DNA of 64,000 nucleotides from NCBI RefSeq assembly GCF_016864575.1, contig NZ_CP044127.1, positions 1-64,000 of the forward strand. Direction: 5' to 3'. Below the pieces are notes generated by a model. It did not search any database, was not told where the DNA came from, and was given only the letters and a program-made list of their open reading frames with translations. Made by a program: the position numbers and the translations under genes. Below are positions 36,756 to 44,017 of the stretch, one piece after another (the first letter of the stretch is position 1; each line of letters begins with the position of its first letter). Source of the stretch: Rhizobium sp. BG4 (GTDB lineage Bacteria; Pseudomonadota; Alphaproteobacteria; Rhizobiales; Rhizobiaceae).

Positions 36756-37905
36756 GGGAGCCGCGGCCGGGGCACTGGCCCTTGTTCTCATCCTCCCAGT
36801 CGGCACAGGTCATGCCCAGGCGCCGGTCATCGACCAGGCGCGCCAGAAGATCCAGCAGGCGACCGAGAACTGGTATCAGTCCTATCAGGCCGATACGCGC
36901 AAAGTCAAAGGCGCCTCGGGCGGAACGACCGATAGCGTGGCACCTGGTCAGGGTTCGGGCGCGCCGACCGATTGCTCGGCCGACGGCCTGGCGGGAGACA
37001 CTGCGCCCGCAGCGCCATCGTTACGGACACCGAGCCAGCAGGAAGTCGCCAGCATGGTGCGACAGGAGGCAATCCGGCAGGGCGTCGATCCGAATTTCGC
37101 GATGGCGATCGCCGAGCAGGAGTCGCGTTTCCGCCAGTCGGCGCGCTCTGCGGTCGGCGCCACCGGTGTCATGCAGCTGATGCCGGGGACCGCCGCGCAG
37201 CTCGGAGTCAACCCCTACGACACGCGCGACAATATTCGGGGCGGCGTCAAATACATCAAGCAGCTCCAGGGGATGTTCGGTGACCGCTATGATCTGATCG
37301 CCGCTGGCTACAACGCCGGGCCGTATCGGCAGTCGCTGCAGAACGGTCAGATTCCCAACATTCCGGAGACGCAGGACTACGTCAAAAAGGTCTCCGCCTA
37401 CTATGCCCGTAACAAGGCCCATAACGGTGATAATACCCCGTCGGAGGGTACTGCCGAGCCGGAAACTGCGAGCTATGCAAACGGCTGCGGCGAGCAGCTG
37501 AAGAAGGCGGTCGACCGAAACACTCAAGCGCAGATCGAACGAGGCTCGGTTTGGAATGAGCTGCTTGGAAAGTCCCTCGCTGCGAACCAGCAATATCTGC
37601 AGCGCCTTCAGTCTGGCCTGCAATCCTCGTCGGCAAGCCTTCGTGGCAGTGGTGGCGGAAATTCCAAAGACCATGACGGCTCACTTGTCATGGCCGAGAT
37701 CCGGTGCCCGACCAATATCATCAACACCGGCGGCACGCGTTGCTTCGCCGTTCCGCCCAACGCCACCACCGAACAGATACAGCACTGGCTTTCCGACCTG
37801 CAGGATGAGGCACGTGCAAATGGCGCGGTCGCGACCTTCACGGCGTTGCAGGACCCGACACTCGGCCTCGTCACGGTCGTCGATTCCAGGCCGACGTCAA
37901 ACTGA
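36733..37905 (+). CDS. Second lytic transglycosylase (VirB1-like, long form)
   Basis: 390 residues. Signal peptide ALALVLILPVGTGHAQA; Slt domain at about 100-225 with AIAEQESRFRQSARSAVGAT (Glu130 catalytic), MQLMPGTA, AAGYNAGPYRQ and ETQDYVKKVSAYY. A C-terminal extension of about 160 residues (ERGSVWNELLGKSLAANQQYL, CPTNIINTGGTRCFAVPP) is not part of the enzyme and may contact the channel. Located between virB4 and virB5. Its domain is closer to classical VirB1 than the first transglycosylase. Confidence 0.88.
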   Translation: MKHAKHLEGAAAGALALVLILPVGTGHAQAPVIDQARQKIQQATENWYQSYQADTRKVKGASGGTTDSVAPGQGSGAPTDCSADGLAGDTAPAAPSLRTPSQQEVASMVRQEAIRQGVDPNFAMAIAEQESRFRQSARSAVGATGVMQLMPGTAAQLGVNPYDTRDNIRGGVKYIKQLQGMFGDRYDLIAAGYNAGPYRQSLQNGQIPNIPETQDYVKKVSAYYARNKAHNGDNTPSEGTAEPETASYANGCGEQLKKAVDRNTQAQIERGSVWNELLGKSLAANQQYLQRLQSGLQSSSASLRGSGGGNSKDHDGSLVMAEIRCPTNIINTGGTRCFAVPPNATTEQIQHWLSDLQDEARANGAVATFTALQDPTLGLVTVVDSRPTSN

Positions 37906-37925
37906 GAACAGGAGAGGTTAGACAC

Positions 37926-38717
37926 ATGAAGACAGCAGTGATCGCAGCGGCGCTCGCCATCGTTTCCGTCCCTCAGGCCTATGCACAAGTACCCGTCAAG
38001 GACTCGGAAAACATCTCGATCAGCGAAGAGATCAAACGGCTTTCGTCAGAGATCCAGCAGGACACGTCAGTCGTCAAGGACAACACCACGAAGACCCTGG
38101 CGGCGATCACTGGCGACCGAACGCAGGATGCGAGCCAGTTTGCCAAGCTCGCGACCGGCAATGGCTTCACCATGGGACAGGCGCCGGATTTCAACACGGT
38201 GTTGTCGAGCAACGCAGCCGTGTTTGGAGGGATTGGCGGTCAATTCCAGAATACGGCGGCCAAGCTGATCAACGGCCTCAACCTCGTGAAGATGGTGGTC
38301 GATACCGTAAAAGGCGGTGAACTCTCAGGCGCCAACCAAGCCTATTCGCAAGGGATCAACGCGTTGACAACGCTGACGGCGCTGACCGACGCGATGAACA
38401 GCGCCACCAAGGACCGGCAGAACTCGTTCATGCAGGCCACCCAGCAAATTGGAACGGCTCAGGATCTGAAGGGGGCGCTCGAGCAAAATACCCAGATGGT
38501 GCTGCAGGGAAATCAGACCGCCAACGAAGCCGTCGGCTCGCTCAACAACCAGGTCATGCTGCTGAACCAGCAGTATAAGGCCGCCCTAGCAACCTCGTCG
38601 CAGAACCTCAAGACCTTCGCGCCGCTTCCCGACAGTGTCATGCGTGACGGCGGTACTCAGCCGCAGGGGACGTCTGTTCGCGATCAGCTGAAGGCATTCG
38701 AGGATCAGAACCAGTGA
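37926..38717 (+). CDS. virB5: VirB5-like minor pilin
   Basis: 263 residues with a clean signal peptide (MKTAVIAAALAIVSVPQAYA, cleavage before QVP). The mature protein is helical with many Gln/Asn (EEIKRLSSEIQQDTSVVKDN, SLNNQVMLLNQQYKAALATS), the three-helix-bundle type of VirB5, which caps the pilus and may bind recipients. Position between virB4 and virB6 supports it. An AGGAGAGG site lies upstream; the stop overlaps the next gene's GTG. Confidence 0.85.
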   Translation: MKTAVIAAALAIVSVPQAYAQVPVKDSENISISEEIKRLSSEIQQDTSVVKDNTTKTLAAITGDRTQDASQFAKLATGNGFTMGQAPDFNTVLSSNAAVFGGIGGQFQNTAAKLINGLNLVKMVVDTVKGGELSGANQAYSQGINALTTLTALTDAMNSATKDRQNSFMQATQQIGTAQDLKGALEQNTQMVLQGNQTANEAVGSLNNQVMLLNQQYKAALATSSQNLKTFAPLPDSVMRDGGTQPQGTSVRDQLKAFEDQNQ

Positions 38718-38956
38718 GGGCAGTTCTTGTGTTGGGGCTGATCGGTGCGGTGCTCGTCGGTTGCGCCGGAAAATATGAGCAGCTTGCCAAATGCTCGGCC
38801 GACGACAATCCGGTCCCGGCCCTCGGCTTCGTATCCGAGCCCGCGATCACGGCAGGTGGCAATGCGCTCGCGGGCGCCATCAAGGACGATTGTGGCCCGA
38901 TGCGACCGGTCAGTAATTTTCAGGATGAGACATGGATCCCGTCAGCTACGCGATAA
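38714..38956 (+). CDS. Small lipoprotein between virB5 and virB6 (VirB7- or Eex-like)
   Basis: 80 residues starting at a GTG overlapping the virB5 stop (GTGA). Signal and lipobox LVGC (VLGLIGAVLVGC, Cys17), then a short mature part with two more cysteines (KCSADD, DDCGPM). In related systems this slot encodes an entry-exclusion lipoprotein (Eex) or the VirB7 anchor of the outer-membrane core; length fits either. Its end overlaps virB6 by 25 bases. Confidence 0.75.
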   Translation: MRAVLVLGLIGAVLVGCAGKYEQLAKCSADDNPVPALGFVSEPAITAGGNALAGAIKDDCGPMRPVSNFQDETWIPSATR

Positions 38957-40005
38957 ACTTCTATGGCGATGCGCTTCGTTATTTCGACAGGATCAACGAG
39001 GCCTCATTGGAACGGGCCTGGGGGCTATTTGCCGAGAACAGAAACCTTGTTTCCGGCATCCTGGCGATCTTCCTGATCCTGTATTTCCTCTGGGGCGCAC
39101 TCGGGCTTTCGAGTGTTTCCCTTCAGGACATGGCGATCACCGCCTTCAAGCTCACCCTCGCCTATACTCTCGTCATGTCCTGGGCGCTGTTCTACGACAA
39201 TATCGGACAGTTCGTGCTGTCGGCGCCGCAGGATCTTGGATCGGCCATATCCTCGGCGATGGGCGGTCAATCGGCCGGCGCGGACATCGCCCAGCAAGTC
39301 GCCAGCATGGCGCGCAAGGTCTACGACTTTGCCATGCAGCTCTTCAATTCCTACGAATCCGGATGGCTGCCGAATGTGACCGGCGCCGTCGTCGTCTTTA
39401 TCGTGCTGGTCTTCGGCCTCCTGCCGATGCTGCTGATCCTCACAGGCGTCACGCTCTTTGCCAAGATGATCACCGCGGTGATGCTGGCGATCGGGCCGAT
39501 CGCCATCCTCTGCTATTTCTTCGGCATCAGTCGCTTTGTCTTCGACGCCTGGGTGAGGGGCGTCGCCTACGGCATGTTCATGCTGCTCTTCACCTATGTC
39601 ATGGCCGGCCTGTCGTTCGGCTTTCTGATCGGCATGATGGACACGATCAACGGCGATATGGCCACCAAAGAGAACGCGCTGGCGATCGTACTCGCCATGG
39701 TGCTCTACCTCGCGCTGATCTCCTATTTCATTTTCCAGGTGCCGGATTTCGCGCGGACCTTCGCCTATGGGGCGGCCCTCTCTGGCGTCCCGGGCGGAGG
39801 TGGCGTGGATACCGCCTACGCCACCACACGCCGGCGCCTCTCTTCGAGCAATTCCCGCGCCGGGCAGGCCGCGGCCATAGCACTCAGTACGCTGGCCGGA
39901 CCGAGGGGCGCCGTCACGGCTGCAGCGCTTGCGGGCCGCAGCAGTGTCGCTGGCGTCGGTGCGCTTGGTCGAATGCTCACCAATCGTCGGCGCAACAGCG
40001 AATGA
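38932..40005 (+). CDS. virB6: VirB6 inner-membrane channel protein
   Basis: 357-residue polytopic membrane protein with about six hydrophobic segments (GILAIFLILYFLWGALG, AVVVFIVLVFGLLPMLLILTG, AIVLAMVLYLALISYFIFQ) and the conserved cytoplasmic/periplasmic loop with DAWVRGVAYGMFMLLF. The C-terminal 70 residues are Ala/Arg/Ser-rich. Forms the base of the translocation channel. Correct position after virB5. Confidence 0.9.
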   Translation: MDPVSYAINFYGDALRYFDRINEASLERAWGLFAENRNLVSGILAIFLILYFLWGALGLSSVSLQDMAITAFKLTLAYTLVMSWALFYDNIGQFVLSAPQDLGSAISSAMGGQSAGADIAQQVASMARKVYDFAMQLFNSYESGWLPNVTGAVVVFIVLVFGLLPMLLILTGVTLFAKMITAVMLAIGPIAILCYFFGISRFVFDAWVRGVAYGMFMLLFTYVMAGLSFGFLIGMMDTINGDMATKENALAIVLAMVLYLALISYFIFQVPDFARTFAYGAALSGVPGGGGVDTAYATTRRRLSSSNSRAGQAAAIALSTLAGPRGAVTAAALAGRSSVAGVGALGRMLTNRRRNSE

Positions 40006-40060
40006 CGCGGAGGCGGCAAGGATTAGCGATTTCACTCATTGCGAATTCGAGGTTCGAAAC

Positions 40061-40795
40061 TTGGCATTGTTCAAAAGGCAATTGAAAGCCGCTCCGGTCG
40101 ATCGTGCGCCAGGACCACAAGAGATCTACGATCAGCACCTCTCCTGGGGCGAGAAGAATCGGTCACTGCGCACTCTGATCGGTCTCATCCTGTTGGTTTT
40201 CGCGGTGGCGGGTTGGTTCGTGGCCGGCGTTCTATCCCTCTCTGTCGCGCAGCTCTTTCCACTGGTGCGCACCGAGGTCGTGCCGCTCATCGTGGACAAG
40301 AACACGGGCTACATGGAGACGGTGACCACGCTCGACAAGGACCGGTCGAACGTGTCAGAAATCCAGGCCGTCCGCGCTTCGTTCGTCGGCAATTACGTCA
40401 TACGTCGCGAGACCTATGACCCCCGCTATCTGTCGGAAAACTTCGACATGATCGCTCTTTGGTCGGAGCCGGATTCCCCGGCCTTCAAGGACTATTCGGA
40501 GTGGATGAACCCTTCCAATCCACGAGGTCCGGTCAAGACCATGGGAACGACGGGCGAGATCCGACCCGAAATCCTGTCCGTCAATCCGCTCAATACCACC
40601 ACAATGTCGGTGCGCTTCGAGACCCGGGAACGGCGCCGCGGCGGCGATGTGGTCAATCGCTGGTCGGCGACGATCCGCTACCGCCAGATCAATCTTACCG
40701 CCAGCAACCGGGTCCGGCTTTATAACCCCCTCGGCTTTGTCGTCACCGAATACGTCAAGGTTCCCGAGACCATGCCTTCGGGGCTCACCCCATGA
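40061..40795 (+). CDS. virB8: VirB8-like assembly factor
   Basis: About 244 residues from the TTG at 40061, chosen because GAGG lies 8-9 bp upstream and homologous proteins begin LALFKRQLK-like. A longer frame starts inside virB6. Single N-terminal membrane span (TLIGLILLVFAVAGWFVAGV) and a periplasmic VirB8 domain (EVVPLIVDKNTGYMETVTTL, SFVGNYVIRRETYDPRYLSE, WSATIRYRQINL). Stop overlaps virB9 by four bases. Confidence 0.9.
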   Translation: MALFKRQLKAAPVDRAPGPQEIYDQHLSWGEKNRSLRTLIGLILLVFAVAGWFVAGVLSLSVAQLFPLVRTEVVPLIVDKNTGYMETVTTLDKDRSNVSEIQAVRASFVGNYVIRRETYDPRYLSENFDMIALWSEPDSPAFKDYSEWMNPSNPRGPVKTMGTTGEIRPEILSVNPLNTTTMSVRFETRERRRGGDVVNRWSATIRYRQINLTASNRVRLYNPLGFVVTEYVKVPETMPSGLTP

Positions 40796-41625
40796 GGCGG
40801 GTGAGGGTCGGAATAATGCTGTCACTGCTGCTGACAGCCACTTCGGTTCATGCGGAATTGACTGCCCGGCCCGGCAGGCTCGATCCGCGCGTGCGGACCT
40901 TGCCCTATTCGGCTGAACAGGTCTTCGTCGTCACCGGGACCTACGGGATGGTAACGACGATCCTCTTCGGTGCTGACGAAGAGGTTACCCAGGTGGTCGC
41001 GGGTGACACGGTTTCCTGGCAGATCCTGACGTCGGCGGACAGGCGCTCACTCACCCTCAAGCCGATGGAGAAAGACGCGCCGACAAACCTCTCCGTGGTG
41101 ACGACGAAACGAACCTATTCGTTCGACCTTGAGGTCAACGACAGCAAGTCCATCCAGAACCAGACCTTCAAGCTGCGCTTCATTTATCCGGAAGACGCCG
41201 GGCTGAAGGGCACGGCCGAAATGTGGAAGCAGGCGCAGGATGCAGAGCGCAATCCAAACATCAAGAATATCCGCCGCGACAAGGTCAACTATGACTATGG
41301 CTTCAAAGGAAGCGATGCCGCCAAGCCCGTGTGGGTGTTCGATGACGGTTTGAAGACCTTCATGAAGTTCACCGGCGACGTGCCAGCGATCTTCATTGTC
41401 GATAACAAGCGGCGAGAGAGCCTCGTCAATTATCGCCGTGAGGCCGACTACATCGTCATCGACACGGTCTCGCGGCAGTGGACGCTTCGTTACGGCACCG
41501 AGAACGAGACCTGCCTGTTCAATCTCAGGACCGCTCCAGCCGATGTGCCGGCGCCGATCGAGGGGGCCGTGACGCCGAAGCGGCTCGGCTCGTCAGGTGC
41601 TGGCTCACCATCAAAATCACGATAG
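40792..41625 (+). CDS. virB9: VirB9 outer-membrane core protein
   Basis: 277 residues with a signal peptide (MLSLLLTATSVHA) and the typical VirB9/CagX strands: DPRVRTLPYSAEQVFVVTG, ADRRSLTLKPMEKDAPTNLS, TKRTYSFDLEV, VWVFDDGLKTFMKF, and the C-terminal YIVIDTVSRQWTLRYGTE. Forms the outer-membrane core ring with VirB7 and VirB10. Overlaps virB8 and precedes virB10 by 9 bp. Confidence 0.92.
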   Translation: MRRVRVGIMLSLLLTATSVHAELTARPGRLDPRVRTLPYSAEQVFVVTGTYGMVTTILFGADEEVTQVVAGDTVSWQILTSADRRSLTLKPMEKDAPTNLSVVTTKRTYSFDLEVNDSKSIQNQTFKLRFIYPEDAGLKGTAEMWKQAQDAERNPNIKNIRRDKVNYDYGFKGSDAAKPVWVFDDGLKTFMKFTGDVPAIFIVDNKRRESLVNYRREADYIVIDTVSRQWTLRYGTENETCLFNLRTAPADVPAPIEGAVTPKRLGSSGAGSPSKSR

Positions 41626-41634
41626 GGAGGCACG

Positions 41635-42971
41635 ATGTCTGATCCGAACTATCATTCGATAGACAACGACACCGCGATCGGAGGTCAGGTGAGGCGCTCC
41701 GGGGTTGGGCTGATGCGGCCGATCGCCGTGGTGGCGGCAATCGCCGGCGTTGGTGTCGTCCTCTATTTCCTTCTTTCCGGTGGCGAGCGGGAACCGGGGA
41801 TCGACAATACGCCGCACGAAGAGTTCCGCCCCGTGCAAGCGCCTAGAAACGAGGGCTTCAACCCGCCAGCGCCGCCGCCTTTGCCGACGGTGCAGGTGCC
41901 CGAGGCGCCACCCCTCCGCCACCCCCGCCACCGGCGCCCGTCATCCCGGCGCCGGCCCAGGTGGCGCCGCCGGCCGATGTCGACTGCTCGAGAGGGAAAA
42001 ATCCTGACGATCCCAAATGCATCGAGCTTGCGCGGCAGGCTAAGCTGCTCGAGCGCGTGCGCTCCACCGCTGTCGTTTTCGATCAATCGGAACGCGCAGG
42101 CGGGGCGGCAACCGCTTCGTCAGACGCGACGGGAGCCGGCTTGTTCGGCGCGAACGGCTCAACGGCCACGCCCGCTGGCGCACCGTCGGACGCGGGCGGT
42201 GCTGTCGATGGCGATCGTGCCTTCCTGAAGGCCATGGGAGGGCAGGGGGTACAGGTGTCGGTAGCCGCTGAGAACCGCCGTATCGATGCCTGGATCCCGC
42301 AGGGCACGATGATCCGTGGCACATTGGAGACGGCGATCAACTCCGACCTCGCCGGCATGGTGAAAGCGATTGTCCGGGAGGATGTCTACTCCTTCGACGG
42401 CCGGCGCATCCTGATACCCGCCGGCTCCTCGCTGATCGGCGATTATAAATCCGGTGTCGAACGCGGGCAGGAGCGCCTGTTCATCGTCTGGACGCGGATG
42501 ATCCGTGGCGACGGTGTTTCGGTCCAACTCGGCTCTTACGGCACGGATCGTCTCGGCCGCTCCGGCATGACGGGTGTCGTCGACCGGAAATATTGGGAAC
42601 GGTTCGGCCCGCCGGCGCTGATGACGATGATCGGCGGGGTAACGCAATACATTGCCCAGCTTGGTCAGAAACAGGATCGAAATATCACGGTCGTCAACAC
42701 GGACGGAACCGTGACCAGCATCCCCCAGGATAACGGCACGACCTCGCAGGATCGGGCGCGCGAGATCGCCGCAGAGACGATCGCATCGGGCATTCAACAA
42801 CTTGCAACCGAAGCTTTCCAGGACTCCCGCAACATCCGGCCGACGATCCACATCGCCCAAGGCTCCGATATCACTGTTTTCGTCACCAGGGACCTTGATT
42901 TCTCGGATCTTTATCCAGACCCGGTGCGTGAGGAATTCGACCGCCTGCGCCGAAAGAGGGCCGGCAAATGA
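41635..42971 (+). pseudogene. virB10: VirB10, apparent -1 frameshift in the proline-rich region
   Basis: VirB10 spans both membranes and links channel energy to the outer core. The frame from 41635 gives the cytoplasmic N terminus, the membrane span (MRPIAVVAAIAGVGVVLYFLLSG) and PVQ...VPEAPP, then reads into nonsense. The downstream frame gives PPPPPPAPVIPAPAQVAPPADVD and the whole periplasmic domain (GVQVSVAAENRRIDAWIPQG, ILIPAGSSLIGDYKSGVERG, RSGMTGVVDRKYWERFG, DITVFVTRDLDFSDLY). Adding one C to the C-run near 41911-41914 joins them into about 445 residues. No stop or decay elsewhere, so a sequencing indel in a C-run is likely; if real, the T4SS is dead unless frameshifting or slippage restores the protein. 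Confidence 0.85.
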
Positions 42972-44017
42972 ACGCGCACCCATCGATCTCCGCCGAGCAG
43001 CACTTTCTCTCCGAGGCGCTCGAACCCATCAGGCAGTTTCTCGACGATCCCGCGGTGGTCGAGATTTCCTGCCAGCGCAGCAATGAGATCTGGCTCGAGC
43101 GGATCGGCCAGCTCAGCATGGTCAGGCAAGAGGTCGAAGGGCTCGATCAGGAGGCGATCCGCCATATGGCGTCGCGCGCGGCCTCGTTCACGAAACAGAC
43201 CATCAATGCTGAGAATCCACTGCTGTCGGCAACGCTCACCAACGGTGAGCGCGTCCAGTTCGTGCTCAATCCGACATCTGCCACCGGACATGTTTTTTCC
43301 ATCCGCAAACAATTCATCCGGCGATTCGATCTCGACGACTATGAGAAAGCAGGCGCCTTCCGCTTCACGAAGGTTACGGGTGACGACTATATCGACGACG
43401 TCGATATTGAGTTGTCACGCCTGCTGCGGGCGGGACAGGCGCGCGCCTTTCTGCAGCTCGCGGCGATCAACCATCGCAGCATGCTGATCTCCGGTGGCAC
43501 CTCGACCGGCAAGACGACCTTCCTTAATACAATGCTGACGGCGATCCCAGACCACGAGCGCTTCATTCTCATGCAGGATACGGCGGAGCTGGAACCGCGC
43601 CAGGAAAACGTCGTCTCGCTGCTGGTCTCGAAGGGCGCCCAGGGCGAGGCGCGAGTGACGATGACCGACCTTTTGGCCTCCGCACTTCGTCTCAGGCCAG
43701 ACCGGATCTTCATGGGCGAGCTTCGTGGCGACGAGGCATTCGACTTCCTGAATGCGATCAACACCGGCCATCCGGGATCGATGTCGACCATTCATGCGAA
43801 CTCGCCGCATCACGCGTTCAACCGGCTATCGACGCTGGTGCTGAACAGCAACGTCCGCATGGAGCGCGACGATATCATCCGCTACATCCGCTCGATCATA
43901 CCGATCGTGGTGCAGTTGAAGAAGAGCGATGCCGCCGGCGGCCGCGGTGTCAGCGAGATCTATTTTGCCGACGAGGTGGACGAAGATGGCAAGCGTATCC
44001 ACGGACGCAGAGGCTGA
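42968..44017 (+). CDS. virB11: VirB11 ATPase
   Basis: 349-residue hexameric traffic ATPase. N-terminal domain (LSEALEPIRQFLDDPAVVEI, TKQTINAENPLLSATLTNGE), Walker A GGTSTGKTT (176-184), Asp box MQDTAELE, Walker B RPDRIFMGELRGDEAFDF, and the His box MSTIHANSPHHAFNRL. Switches the machine between pilus assembly and DNA transfer. ATG overlaps the virB10 stop; its 3' end overlaps virD4 by 32 bases. Confidence 0.95.
   Translation: MNAHPSISAEQHFLSEALEPIRQFLDDPAVVEISCQRSNEIWLERIGQLSMVRQEVEGLDQEAIRHMASRAASFTKQTINAENPLLSATLTNGERVQFVLNPTSATGHVFSIRKQFIRRFDLDDYEKAGAFRFTKVTGDDYIDDVDIELSRLLRAGQARAFLQLAAINHRSMLISGGTSTGKTTFLNTMLTAIPDHERFILMQDTAELEPRQENVVSLLVSKGAQGEARVTMTDLLASALRLRPDRIFMGELRGDEAFDFLNAINTGHPGSMSTIHANSPHHAFNRLSTLVLNSNVRMERDDIIRYIRSIIPIVVQLKKSDAAGGRGVSEIYFADEVDEDGKRIHGRRG

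Noticed and set aside
39929..40060. Longer N terminus of VirB8 starting inside virB6
   Set aside because: The extra 44 residues do not resemble VirB8 and the TTG at 40061 has a ribosome site and the expected start.
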